A DNA stretch of 64,000 nt from Muscardinus avellanarius (taxonomy: Eukaryota; Chordata; Mammalia; Rodentia; Gliridae). The stretch lies in the NCBI GenBank assembly GCA_963383645.1, contig OY726560.1, positions 147,937,052 to 148,001,051 of the forward strand, given 5' to 3'. The notes under the pieces were generated by a model. It saw nothing but the letters and a program-made list of their open reading frames with translations, was not told where the DNA came from and searched no databases. Positions within the stretch are counted from its first letter, which is position 1. Every line of letters starts with the position of its first letter. The translations under genes and the position numbers were made by a program. Shown in pieces: positions 33,701 to 44,231 of the stretch.

Positions 33701-34015
33701 TTTGTGGTACTGGGGTTCCTGGAAGCCCTTCTACCTCTGGGCTATACTCCCAGACCTATTTCATATTTTTTATTTGGAAACAGGGTCTCCTAAGCCAGCA
33801 CAGCTGACTTCGAACCTGCGTGATCCCCCGTCTCCGCCTCCCAAGCGCGGGGATTACAAGCGTGCGCCACCATGCCTGGCTTTGTCCCTTTATTTTGAAA
33901 CAGGGTCTCACTAAGTTGTGGAGGGCCTCACTAAGTGACTGAGGTTGGCTGCAAACCTGTCTCAGCTTCCCAAGTACTGGGGTTACCAGCTTGTGCCACC
34001 ATGCCTAGCTTTTAT
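33578..34015 (-). repeat. Nested SINEs: subfamily A inside subfamily B
   Basis: A subfamily B SINE is split after 'agctatactcccagttcttt' (about 33655) and resumes at about 33883 with 'tttattttgaaacagggtctc'. Between lies a (TTTA)n tract (33657-33702) and a full subfamily A SINE (33703-33882). Both are on minus. The open frames here are SINE artefacts. Confidence 0.9.
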
Positions 34016-34238
34016 ACTTGAAATTTGCTAAAAGAGATCTTAAATATTCTCACCATGCCCACTATAATTATGAGAGGTGATATTTTAATTAGTTTGTGGT
34101 CATTTCACAATGTGTGTAATATAGATATAGTATATATATATATATACTGTATATATACACTATCGTATGTGTATTTGTATACATACATAAACATCATAAT
34201 GAGGTGCTCATGAACTTCAAGGGAGTAATGACATTATT

Positions 34239-34239
<1 letters not shown>

Positions 34240-34286
<47 letters not shown>
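34240..34286 (+). repeat. (GT)n microsatellite
   Basis: About 23 uninterrupted GT units in the tail position of the following minus-strand SINE. Confidence 0.95.
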
Positions 34287-34760
34287 TGCTGGGAATTGAA
34301 CCTAGAAGTGTTCTTTCTCTGAATTATACTTTTTTTAACTTTCCCTGAATTATACTTTTTTTTTTTTTAACAAGATCTCAACTGGGCGTGGTGGTGCATG
34401 CATGTAATCCCAGCATTCAGGAGGCTGAGACCAGAGGATGGCAGTTTGCAGACAGCCTTAGCTACTCAGTGAGGCCTTCTACAACTTAGTGAGACCCTGT
34501 TTCAAAATAAAGAATAAAGAAGAAAATAGGGCAGGGGGTGTAGCTTGGAGGTCGAATGCCCCTGGCTTCCATCCCCAGACCCACAAACAACAACAACAAC
34601 AACAAAAACAACAACAACAACAACAACAATAACAACAACAAGATCTCATTAAGGTGTAGAAGGCTTCACAAAGTTGTTGAGGCTGGTCATGAATCTACAA
34701 TTTTCCTATCTCAGCCTTCCAAGTACTGGGTTTATAGGTGTGTACTACCACACCAGATTT
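34287..34760 (-). repeat. Minus-strand SINE split by a plus-strand SINE
   Basis: An old minus-strand dimer ('gatgctgggaattgaaccta' ... 'accacaccagattt') is interrupted at 34381-34636 by a plus-strand subfamily B SINE ending in (CAA)n. The 12-bp target duplication AACAAGATCTCA is at 34369-34380 and 34637-34648. Confidence 0.92.
34381..34636 (+). repeat. B1-dID-type SINE, subfamily B, with (CAA)n tail
   Basis: It runs from 'actgggcgtggtggtgcatg' to 'ccatccccagaccca', then CAA repeats (34586-34636). The poly-Asn open frame over the tail is not a gene. Confidence 0.93.
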
Positions 34761-35039
34761 GTTATTTCTAAAAAAAATCAAATCACACCATGAATCTTAA
34801 ATATGTACAATTTTAATTTGTCACTATGCCTCCATAAAACTGGGAAAATAAAACACATCTCTTTTTGAAGTTAAAGTAATTGGGTCTTCTTTAGTGAGGT
34901 ACAAAAGAAAACGCATGTTTCAAATGTAGACAAGTGTATCTGGCCAATTAAGATTCCTAGGTAAAGAACTATCTTAAAAATGCCAATTATATGATAATAT
35001 ATACAATAAAAATCTTGTCTTGATTGAGCAGGTGTTTTT

Positions 35040-37150
35040 ATTTATTTTTAACTTATTTTTAGATGCTTTTATTGGTGCATTATCGTCTCACATTATATTG
35101 TAAATCATGTTGACAGTGATATACCTGCACACAGCATTTGGTATTCCCCCCATCTCCGGCTACCTCCCCATTTCCTTCCTTTCCCATACAGAGTATTGAG
35201 ATTGATAGTATTTTTACATATGTACACATAGCCAATGGTAGCAGTTCCTTCAATGAGTCTCACTCTTCCGCCTCAAATTCCCATAGAGCACCTCCCTAGC
35301 TTCACTGAGGTTTCTCCTCTATTATCTAGAGGCCCTCTGGTATCCCATTTACGCCCAGCTCCAATTACTCCTAACTCCACATATTAGAGAAAACTTATAA
35401 CCCTTCACTTTCTGTGTATGGTTAATCTCATTTAGCATAATGTTGTTCAGGTCCTTCCATTTTCTTGCAAATGACATAATTTGTTCTTTATCACTGAGTA
35501 GAATTCCATTGTGTGTATTTCCCATAATTTTGTAATCCACTCATCTGTTGATGGAGACCTAAGTTGGGCCCCAAATCAGCTATTGTAAATTGTGCTGCTA
35601 TGAACATGAGTATATATTACTATATTTCTGATTTCAGCCCCTTTGGAAAGCTATCCAGGAATGGTATAGCCAGATCCTATGATGGATCCATTCCAATTTT
35701 CTGAGGAATCTCTATACTGATCTCCATAGGGGCTGAACTAATTTGCAATCCCACCAGCAGTGTAAAAGAGTTCCTATTTCCCCACATTCTCACCAACATA
35801 TATTGTTTTTTATTACTTACTGATGTTTGCCATTCTGATTGGGGTTAAATGGAATCTCAGTATAGTTTTGATTTGCATCTCCCTGATTGCTCTTGATGTT
35901 CAACACTTTTCATGTATTATTGGCCATTAGTATTTCATCTTTTGTGAAGTGTCTATTCAAATAAGTTGTCCATTTCTTGATTGCATTATTTCTATTTTAG
36001 TGTAAAGTCTTTTAAGTTCTTTGCAAAGATCTTCTCCCTTTCTTATGGTTTCCTTTGATGAGCAGAAACTTTTTAATTTAATGCCATCCAATTAATAATT
36101 CTTATTTTAATTTCCTGAACCTTGAAAGGGAGGTCTAGTTGAGGAAGTTTCTATCTGTGCCTATATGTTAGAATGTTGGACCTATGCCCTCCTCTAGCTT
36201 CAAAGATTCAAATCCTACTTCTAGGTCTTTGATCCACTCCTGTGCAGGGTGAGAGGTAAGAATTTAGTTCCGTTTTTCTACAACTAGATAACCAATTTTC
36301 CCAACACCATTTGTGGAAAAGGATGTCTTTTCTCCAGTGTATGCATATGTGTCTGGCATCTTTGTTGAAAATCAATTGGCTTTAAGTTTTTGGATTTGTT
36401 TCTGTGTCTTGTATTCTGAACTCTTGGTCTATGTGTCTGTTTTTGTGCTAATACCATACATTTGTATTACTGTACCTCTGTAGTATTATTTGAAGTCATA
36501 AATTGTGATGCCTCCTGCATGATTCTTATTGCTGAGAATTTCTTTAGTATTCAGAATTTTTTGTTTCTCCATATGAAATTTATGGCTGCTTTTTCTAGAT
36601 CTATTACGAATGGCATTGGTACCTTGTTAGGGATTTCATTGACTCTGTAGGTCACTTTTGGTAAAATGGCTATTTTGATAATATTTATTTTGTCTTCCCA
36701 ATGGAGATCTTTCCATCTTCCACTTTCTTTAAAGTGTTTTATAATTTTCATTGTAGGTGTCTTTTACCTCCTTGGTTTGGTTTATTCCTAGGTATTTTAT
36801 TGGTTCTGAAGTTATTGTGAATGGAATTATTTTCTGGATTTCTTTCTCAGTGGACTCATAGTTACATATAGAAAAGCTACTGATTTTTATAGGTTGATTT
36901 GTATTCCACTACTTTGCTAAATTTGTTGATCAGCTCTGTTAGTCTTGTGTTTGAGTTTTTGGGTCTTCTAAATATAGAATCATGCCATCTACAAATAGAG
37001 ATACTTTCAGTTCTTTTCTATTTGAATTCCTTTTATATCCTTCTCTTATTGCTCTGGCAAGAGTTGAGGACTGTCTTAAAAACTAGTGGTGATAGAGGGC
37101 CATCTTTGTCTTGTTTCTGATTTTAAAGGGAATTCCTGAGGGAATTAGAG
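35040..37150 (-). mobile_element. 5'-truncated L1 (about 2.1 kb)
   Basis: It starts with the reverse-complement L1 terminus ('tttattggtgcattatcgtc'), then the 3' UTR and a long stretch of decayed ORF2. Recognisable blocks include 'ctgagtagaattccattgtg', 'ttgctatgaacatgag'-like text, 'atttgcaatcccaccagcag' and 'tattcctaggtattttattgg'. A minus-strand piece at 36751-36551 reads YRVNEIPNKVPMPFVIDLEK, from the ORF2 reverse-transcriptase-to-C-terminal region. All frames are broken. Confidence 0.88.
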
Positions 37151-37634
37151 ACAACTACTCTTTAAAAGTATTTATTAGAAGGGTATTTATGGCTGTGCAC
37201 ACATCTGATGTTCAAAATTAATAACTTGCTGTCTTAACTAAGCACTCCTTGGGATTTCTATTTATTATTAAGTTCTTAAAAATTCAGAACACAATGAACT
37301 TCACATACATGATTTGTTTATTCATCTCTGTAAAAAATGTTTTTCTTCTCTAGGTGTTCTTAGAATACATATAAACTCTGTGATTTCTAAACATAATAAT
37401 ATATTGAATACCTGTGAACAAACTAAAACATTACCAATAATTTGCCCTAGGTATGGTTCCTCCTTTAACTTATATTATCTTACCCTGGATGTAATTAATA
37501 TCCCTACTGTAGTTCATCTTCTTGTACTTGTGTATTATATGACCTCTTTGATTCATTTTCCTGCTTTATTATATAATTTATTTAAATGTATATCATATGT
37601 TTATATATAATCCATCCATCATATGTATGTGTGT

Positions 37635-37638
<4 letters not shown>

Positions 37639-37682
<44 letters not shown>
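37639..37682 (+). repeat. (CA)n microsatellite
   Basis: About 22 CA units. Confidence 0.95.
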
Positions 37683-37684
<2 letters not shown>

Positions 37685-37776
37685 CCAAACAATCTATTCA
37701 TTGTATTTGCTTGTTTTTGAATTTTGTAAAAATGGTATTATACTGTCTGGGGCTTCTTTTCTTTTCTTTTTCTTTC

Positions 37777-37962
37777 TGGTACTGAGGATGAAACCCAGGG
37801 GCATGCTACCTCCAAGCTACACCCACAGACCTATTTTTTTTTTTTTTGTCTTTTTATTTTTGAAACAGGGTCTCACTGAATTGCAAAGGGCCCCGCTAAG
37901 TGGCTGAGGCTGATCTGGTCTCAGCCTCCAGAATGCTGGGATTACAAAGTGCCCACCATGCC
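37777..37962 (-). repeat. B1-dID-type SINE, shortened head
   Basis: 'ggtactgaggatgaaaccca' through 'cccaccatgccctac'. TGGGGCTT..TTTTCT flanks both sides (37747 and 37968), a likely target-site duplication. Confidence 0.88.
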
Positions 37963-38424
37963 CTACATTGGGGCTTGTTTTCTATTCAACATTGTTTCTG
38001 AGATGTACCTATATTATTGGTCAGTGTAGATCAGTGAATATATCACAGCCTTTTCTCTTTGATGGACAGCTGGGTGATTCCAGGTTCTTCCTGGCACAGT
38101 GGTGTTGCTGTTTGCATGCTGCTAGCATGTGCCAGAATTTCTCTATGACATATCTGGAACTGCTTGGAAGGTTGAGCTTCAAGATAATGACAGGCTGTTT
38201 TCCAAAGTGATTAAACCAATTTGTATGTCCATTATTACGTTACACAGTTTTGCATTGATCCTCATCTTCCTCAATACTTTATTTTCAGACATTAATTTTT
38301 GCCAGTCTTATGGATATGAAATGTTATTTTGTGATTTTAACCTCTAGTGCCCTGACTCTCTATGTAGTTGAACGTTTTTCATCTGTTTATGGCCCGTGCA
38401 TTTCCTTTTCTGTAAAATGCCTCT

Positions 38425-38701
38425 GAATTATTTTCGATCAGATGGTATGCTGTATGTATGTTTGACATATATACCATGCATATATATGTATATAGAGGAC
38501 TTCATTCAGATTTTGTATTCATCCTATTGCTCAATTAGTTTATTCTTATTCAAAAACTCCTAATTACTATTAGATGCACACTGTTCAACTATAATTGCTT
38601 AGTTACTGTTACTTTATAATGAGGTATAAGGTAGAATAATAGTAAAGAATAAGGGGCACCTTATTCTTTTCATCTTCTCCAAAAGTGTCTTGATTATTCA
38701 T
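38425..38701. other. Intronic stretch left of chimeric copy 2
   Basis: AT-rich, no gene seen. It ends at the target duplication AGATCTTTGTTTTT (38702-38715). Confidence 0.4.
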
Positions 38702-39029
38702 AGATCTTTGTTTTTATTTTTTTATTTTTATTGGTGCACTGTATTCATACATCATAGTGGGATACATACTTTTGTAGACATACATGCACACATTGCCCAG
38801 TCAGCCCCCACCCGATCCCCACCCCATTCTCTCCCTATCCCTTTCTCCCATGCTTGGCTTAGTAGTTGACATCTAGTATTATGGCAATTTATCTAAAATT
38901 AAAAATGATAATCTCACATAACAGTTTCATTTGTCTGATACCAAGCTTTTGATGACTTAAAGATAACATTTCAATATTTCTTTTTGCCTTCTTTCTTACC
39001 AGAGAATTTTTTTTCTATTTTTTAGGTGA

Positions 39030-39740
39030 AACTATCATATATTTATATATTTATTTTTCAGAAAAAAATCTATCCTAATATGGAATATGGACTCTAGGTA
39101 CCCAAAACGATCTTGAAAAAGAACAAAGCAAGAAGATATATATTTTCTGATTTCAAACCATATAGAGCTACAATAATTGAAACAGTGTAGTACTATTCTA
39201 AAGGCAGATATATAAACCATTGGAGTTAAATAAAAGCCTAGAGCTAAATTCTTCCCTATATTGTCGTTATTTTTGACAAGGTTTCCACGAACATTTGGTG
39301 GTGGAAATATTAATCTTTTAACTAAATATTGTTAAAAAATAATAATTACATGAAAAAATAAAATTGGACCCTTACCTAATCCCATATACAAATATTAACT
39401 CAAAATAGATAATAGACCTAAATATAAATCTTAAGATTATAAACTTTTAGGAGAAAATCTGGGTCATAAAACCTCACAACATTGAAATTGGCAGTGATTT
39501 CTTGGTTATTTCAATGGCACATGCAACAGAGGAGTATACAAACTCCCTAAAAAATAAAAAAATTATTGTATATCCAAAGACAATGTAAACAGAGTTAACA
39601 GTTACTAATAGAATGGGATAAAATATTTCCAAATGCTATATCTGAAGGTATATTAATATTCCAACTAGAAGTCCTAGAAATTAACAACAATAAAGGCAAA
39701 CAATACCCTTTAAAGATAGGTAAAAGACTAACATAAATAA
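39030..39740 (+). repeat. Inverted older L1 ORF2 segment inside chimeric copy 2
   Basis: Same order of L1 ORF2 blocks as in copy 1, on the strand opposite to ORF1, with small indels relative to it (for example at about 39264 and 39508). One 61-residue frame on minus is chance. Confidence 0.85.
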
Positions 39741-39796
39741 TGAATCTCCACAGATAACCAATCTTAGTTGTCTGTTGGATGGAAAATCTTGTTTCT

Positions 39797-40681
39797 CTAG
39801 TTCTGGAGTGTGTTACCTATTTCTTCTTTGTAGTTAATCTCTTTGAGTATTTTCTCTAGCGCTGGTTTTGAAGACATAAATTCCTTCAGTTTCTGTTTGT
39901 CATGGAAGCTTCTTATTTCTCCATCTAATTTGATAGAAAGTTTTGCTGGGTAGGAAATTTTTGGCTGGAAGTTGTTTTCTTTCAGAGTTTGGAATATGTT
40001 ACTCCAAGCCCTTCTGGCTCTCATAACTTGTTTTGGGAAGTCTGGAGTGATTCTAATTGGTTTGCCTTGGAATGTCACTTGGCCCTTTGCTTTTGTTGCC
40101 TTTAAGATTCTCTGCTTGGCTTCCACACTGGTCATTTTGACAATTATGTGGCGTGGGGATCCTCTTCTCCGATCCTGTCTAAAGGGAGTTCTATAATTTT
40201 CCTGGACCTGTGTATCAACCTCTTGCTCTATGTTTGGAAAATTTTCTGCTATTACTTCCTTGAAGAGATTGTTGATCCCTTTGGTTTCACTTTCTTTTCC
40301 CTCCTCTATTCCAATTATTCTTAGGTTAGCTCTCTTAAAATGGGCCCATATTTCTTCAATATCAGATTCCTGCTGTCTGATATTTTTTTCTAGATTAAAA
40401 ACTATGCATTCATTTTTGGATTGCTCATCTTCTAAGAGCGTGATTCTATTCTTCATGTGTTCTAATCGGTTGTTTGTGCTTTGAATTGAGGCCTTTACTT
40501 CATTAATTGCATCCTTTATCTCTTTTTGGCTCTCTCTGAGTTCTTTTCGAAGCACCTCTATTATTTCTACAGTTATTTTCCTGATTTGATCTTCTAGAAA
40601 TCTCTGATTTTCAGTTTTATCGGGTTCTGATGTTGTGGGGTTGTGGGCATTTATTGCTCCAGTATTATTCCTCTTTCCCAT
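39797..40681 (-). CDS. L1-type ORF1 protein, intact (294 aa)
   Basis: RNA-binding, trimer-forming ORF1p of a LINE-1-derived element; such proteins coat the element RNA and act as nucleic-acid chaperones in the cytoplasmic RNP. The start is the ATG at 40681 (MGKRNNTGAI); an in-frame GTG 15 codons upstream is not a eukaryotic start. Residues about 27-113 are heptad-rich coiled coil (LRKELRESQKEIKDAINEVK). An RRM-like domain begins at RANLRIIGIEEG (117-128). The conserved basic stretch FRQDRRRGSPRHIIVKM is at 167-183, and the C-terminal domain has ISYPAKLSI (242-250) and ALEKILKEI (274-282). It is shorter than the ~340 residues usual for human ORF1p, mainly in the coiled coil. No stop or frameshift. 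No ORF2 follows; the stop is succeeded by the inverted segment. Whether it is expressed is unknown. Confidence 0.9.
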   Translation of the reverse strand: MGKRNNTGAINAHNPTTSEPDKTENQRFLEDQIRKITVEIIEVLRKELRESQKEIKDAINEVKASIQSTNNRLEHMKNRITLLEDEQSKNECIVFNLEKNIRQQESDIEEIWAHFKRANLRIIGIEEGKESETKGINNLFKEVIAENFPNIEQEVDTQVQENYRTPFRQDRRRGSPRHIIVKMTSVEAKQRILKATKAKGQVTFQGKPIRITPDFPKQVMRARRAWSNIFQTLKENNFQPKISYPAKLSIKLDGEIRSFHDKQKLKEFMSSKPALEKILKEINYKEEIGNTLQN

Positions 40682-41455
40682 GATTTCGGATGTTTGTGCC
40701 TTCTCTGGGTTCTTCCCTTGGGTCACTATGACTTCACTTAAGGTGTTCTGGATCTCAAGTCAGTAGTATCTCAGACCCCACTACTCCTTTACTGGGTTGT
40801 ATCACAGAGTCTCTGACCCAGAGAGTCGATAGAGGCTGCTTTAGACTGTGGGGGGTGCCAGGTTGCACGTTCTCCTATGGTGTGATATCTCTGCCACCGC
40901 CCCTCCCCCACTGGGTCAAGTCCCAGGGAGTACAGTACTGGGATTTCTCCTCTGTGGCCCGCAATTTGACTCACTGTTCTTGAGTACTCAGATGTAGCTG
41001 TACTGGCCTCGCTGAATTCGGTGCTGCTGCCGCCGGTGGCAATATGGCGCCGCTGCTACGCCCTTGGCTGTGGGGCTGGTGTTTTTCTTCTTGGTTTTGA
41101 TTTCCACTCTGAATCCCTGCAGCGTGTGCTGAGCTCAGCCACTGGGAGCTTTAGATGCTCTCTGCGCAGAGAAATCCCGCCTGGCTGTTCCGCAGTGGCT
41201 CACCTCGGCTTGCGTAGCTGTCCTGTGAATTTGCCGGTGCCGCCGGCAGTATGGCGCTGCTGCAGCGTCTGCCGCGTCCTCGGGTGTGAGGCCGTTTATC
41301 TCCTCTGTGGCTCTGTTCTCAGTCCGCTTTCTCTCTGGAGCCTGGTGATTTTTTTGTTTCTCTGGTAATGGTGTTTTCTGGCTGTGAAAGGCGCTGATTT
41401 TGTGGTAATGGAGATTTGTTGTTAGCGGGGCTCTTAAGCCCCGATTTTCTCGGTC

Positions 41456-41472
41456 GCCATCTTCCCGGAAGT
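41456..41472 (-). promoter_or_regulatory. ETS/YY1-like motifs at the 5' end of chimeric copy 2
   Basis: GCCATCTT at 41456-41463 (AAGATGGC on the element strand) and CCGGAAGT at 41465-41472 lie within the first 18 bases of the element. Their position parallels the YY1 start-site element of other L1 promoters. Activity is inferred. Confidence 0.55.
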
Positions 41473-41489
41473 CAGATCTTTGTTTTTTA

Positions 41490-42365
41490 ATATAAATTTC
41501 TGAGTTAACTTAAAATATTTATGAAAATTCTTTTTAATTTTGATTGCAATTTAACTTATCCTATATTCACTTCAGAAAAAAATTTACGTACTTATTAAAC
41601 TGAGAGTTCCTGTCTTTGAACTTAGGATATCTTCATTGATTTAAGTTTTCTTTAATATCTTTCAATAAAACTTTATAATTTTCTGCTTTTCAATATTGTG
41701 CATTTTGGTGAGTTTTATTTTTTAGGTAGCTTGTACTTTTAGATAATGTTATAAATTATGCTTTTAAACAAATGTATATGTTCTGACTGTTCAATGCTGG
41801 TACATAGAAATATAGGAAAATTTTATATGTTGACTTTCTGATCAGTGTAACTCAGTGATAGAGTGCTTGCCTAGCATGCACAAGATGCAATTACCATCAC
41901 TGCAAAAAGAAAAAAAGATAACTAGAGTCCATTATCACATGTAGAAATAATGAAGAGTAATTAACTGATACCATCAAATATCCAGTCAGTGGCCAAATTC
42001 TCAATGACCTATAAATGTCATTGATTTTTCAGTTTGTCTAAATTAGGTTCCAAATAATGTATACACATATCAATGAGCTAGAATGTCTTCTAAATTTATT
42101 TCAATCTGGAAGTTCCCCCTTTTTTAATTTATAAGTTTTTTATTAGAGAAGTTAGATATTTTTATACCATAGAGTTACTAAGAGTCTAAGTTACGAATGG
42201 GTGCTTGATTTCATCAAATGTTTCTTTCTGCATATATTGATATAATAATATGCATTTTTCTTCTTTAATCTGTTACTATAATAAATGGCATTCATAAATA
42301 TACAAATACTGAGCTGTTTTTAAATTCCTGGAATAACTCAACTTGACATGTTTCCATCAGGTTTT
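41490..42365 (-). mobile_element. Old L1 ORF2 fragment
   Basis: Antisense L1 blocks: 'cttaggatatcttcattgat', 'caataaaactttataatttt', 'tgatttcatcaaatgtttctttctgcatatattgat' and 'taaattcctggaataactca'. Chimeric copy 2 was inserted at its edge. An ID-like scrap occurs at about 41850-41900. Confidence 0.7.
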
Positions 42366-42560
42366 AATTTTTTTTTTCTGGGGCAAGAAGCTATCCAGGC
42401 TGCTCCTACCCTTGCTTAGATCCACCAGTCATTTCTCTAAGGACCTCCGGTACACTTGAGCTGGCACTGAGCGGCGGATCACAGTGCCAGGTGTGCTCAC
42501 TGCTGCTTACTGTCACTGGGACTAAGTACTTGCCGTGGGCACAACCCACAATGTCAGTTT
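42366..42560. other. GC-richer block, unassigned
   Basis: A compositionally distinct patch in AT-rich surroundings, starting after a T-run ('ttttttttctggggcaagaa'). Either strand could carry a short decayed retrocopy, but I recognise no product and frames are interrupted. Confidence 0.35.
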
Positions 42561-43009
42561 ATAATCATGAATTTATACTGATTCCCTCCAATTAAAATCT
42601 GAAATGAAAGGGTTTGTCTTCGCCTCCCCATAGTCTGCATCTATACTTACCTTTTTCTAGTGAAAAGTCTGATTCTTAACAACATCCATGTAATTATTCA
42701 TTGCCTAAACTTTGTAATATTAAACATGATTTTAAATTGGTATCTGTGTACTGCCATGAACAATAAGCCTACTAAATAAAATATAGGCTCCTTCTGTATT
42801 TTGTATTATCATATATCTCACCTAAGGTATATAGACTATGTACAAAAATTAGTTCAATTAAATTTTCAAACATTTTTCTTGGATTATAAAATTGAAATGC
42901 AGTTAGGTTTTTGTATATCTAACTTAAGTGCTATTTTGTGTCAAGCTTTATGGATTTTTTTTTGCCAGTCTTATTGATTAAATTTTATTTGATGGAGATG
43001 TGAAACATT

Positions 43010-43770
43010 ATTTTTCAAAAGTCAGAAGAGTATAAAACGATACCTAGAGGAATCTCACCGCATCCCCTCTGTATTTCATTCCATTTTCACTCACTGCTGC
43101 AGAGAGGCATCTCCACTAGTTTATGGATTATCTTCCCTGTGTCTTTTTACAAAAATTACTGGTTAAATATGTATTCTTTTCTCTTTCACAAACAATAACA
43201 CCCTGTTTATAATCTTTCTATCCTGTTGTTTTTCATTTGATAATGCATCCTCGAACTCACTCTATGTTAGTTAAAAAGAGATTATTTTCATTTTTATAGA
43301 TGTATAATACTTCATCATAATGGGTGTACTAAACTATTTAATCAGTTTCTTATGAATGGATACAGAGATTTTTTCCAGTATTTTGTTATTAAAATAATAC
43401 TGCAGCCGGGCGTGGTGGCGCACGCTTGTAATCCCAGCATTTGAGAGGTTGAGACCAGACGATCGCGGTTCGTGGACAGCCTCAGCTACTTAGTGAGGCC
43501 CTCTGCAACTCAGTGAGACCTGGTTTCAAAATAAAGAATAAAAAATAGAGCGGGGGCGGGGGGTGTAGCTCGAAGGTCAAATGCTCCTGGGTTCCATCTC
43601 CAGATCCGCAAAAATAAAATAATACTGCAGCAAATAACCTTGAACATAAGTTGTTTTGTTTTTACACAGCACATTACTAGTAATAGAATGGCAAGGTCAA
43701 AGGAAAATGCAAATACAGTTTTATTAGCATCACACTCTTTATTGAGATTGTACCATTTTGAATTTCTTTT
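43010..43770 (-). mobile_element. Ancient L1 fragment, interrupted by SINE
   Basis: 'tttttatagatgtataatacttcatcataatgg' and 'tttcttatgaatggatacag', with continuation after the SINE at 43631, fit an old antisense L1 3' region. Confidence 0.55.
43406..43615 (+). repeat. B1-dID-type SINE, subfamily B, with target duplication
   Basis: 'ccgggcgtggtggcgcacgc' to 'ccatctccagatccgcaaaa'. A perfect 15-bp duplication AAAATAATACTGCAG is at 43391-43405 and 43616-43630. Confidence 0.95.
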
Positions 43771-43989
43771 TTTTCTTTTTTTTTTTTTTTTTGCAGTACT
43801 GGGAATAAAACCCAGGGGCATTCTGTCTCCAAGCTACACCTCAGCCCTATTTTTTATTCTTTATTTTGAAACAGGGTCTCACTGAATTGCAGAGGGTTTC
43901 ACTAAGTAGCTGAGGCTGTCCGTGAACTGTGATCCTCCTGTCTCAGCCTCCCAAATGCTGGCATTACAAGCGCGCGCCACCACGCCCAC
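43768..43989 (-). repeat. B1-dID-type SINE, subfamily B, with target duplication
   Basis: Poly-T, then 'gcagtactgggaataaaacc' through 'gccaccacgcccact'. CATTTTGAATTTCTT flanks both ends (about 43753 and 43991). Confidence 0.94.
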
Positions 43990-44231
43990 TCATTTTGAAT
44001 TTCTTATGGTGATGTTTGAGCCCATTTGTTTCCCCATAGCCTCACTAAAAGTTTTTTGTTGAGCATTGGCAACCTCATAAATGAGAAATAGTATCCCTGA
44101 ATAGCATAATTTCCAGTCTTTATTCTGAATAAAATTGAGCATTTTTAAAATATGTTTAAGGGCAACTTGTATACCATTCCCTATGAACTGTCTCTTTTAA
44201 AATTATGTGCTGGGCATAGAACCCAGGGCCT

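Larger units (their letters stand above)
37320..38420 (-). mobile_element. Ancient L1 fragment, interrupted by SINE
   Basis: Antisense L1 text such as 'tttccaaagtgattaaaccaatttgtatgtcc' and 'gccagtcttatggatatgaaatg' is clear after 37962. The part before 37770 ('aaaatggtattatactgtctggggcttc') fits the same L1 type. Confidence 0.65.
38716..41473 (-). mobile_element. Chimeric half-L1 (HAL1-type) element, copy 2, with intact ORF1
   Basis: Full-length minus-strand copy: 5' UTR 41473-40682, intact ORF1 40681-39797, an inverted L1 ORF2 segment of about 39740-39030, an L1 3' end and an A-rich tail at 38716-38735. AGATCTTTGTTTTT at 38702-38715 and 41474-41487 is a perfect 14-bp target-site duplication. 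There is no sense ORF2, so any movement would need L1 enzyme in trans. It lies antisense in the 25-kb CCDC172 intron. It is the best preserved of the three copies. Confidence 0.94.

Noticed and set aside
33657..33702. (TTTA)n tract as a possible CRISPR-like or regulatory array
   Set aside because: A simple tetranucleotide expansion from a SINE linker.
34556..34771. Poly-Asn open frame
   Set aside because: Reads through the (CAA)n tail of a SINE.
40230..40484. Recurrent 84-residue frame antisense to ORF1 (also at 15979-16233 and 59750-60004)
   Set aside because: Its recurrence follows from the three chimeric elements. It is the complement of the coiled-coil region of ORF1, where codon usage keeps the opposite strand open.
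40682..40726. Upstream extension of ORF1 to a GTG codon
   Set aside because: GTG is not a normal start in mammals; the ATG at 40681 is in good position and shared by all three copies.
41021..41368. 115-residue frame antisense to the 5' UTR of chimeric copy 2
   Set aside because: Lies in the GC-rich UTR; the corresponding frame is broken in copies 1 and 3.
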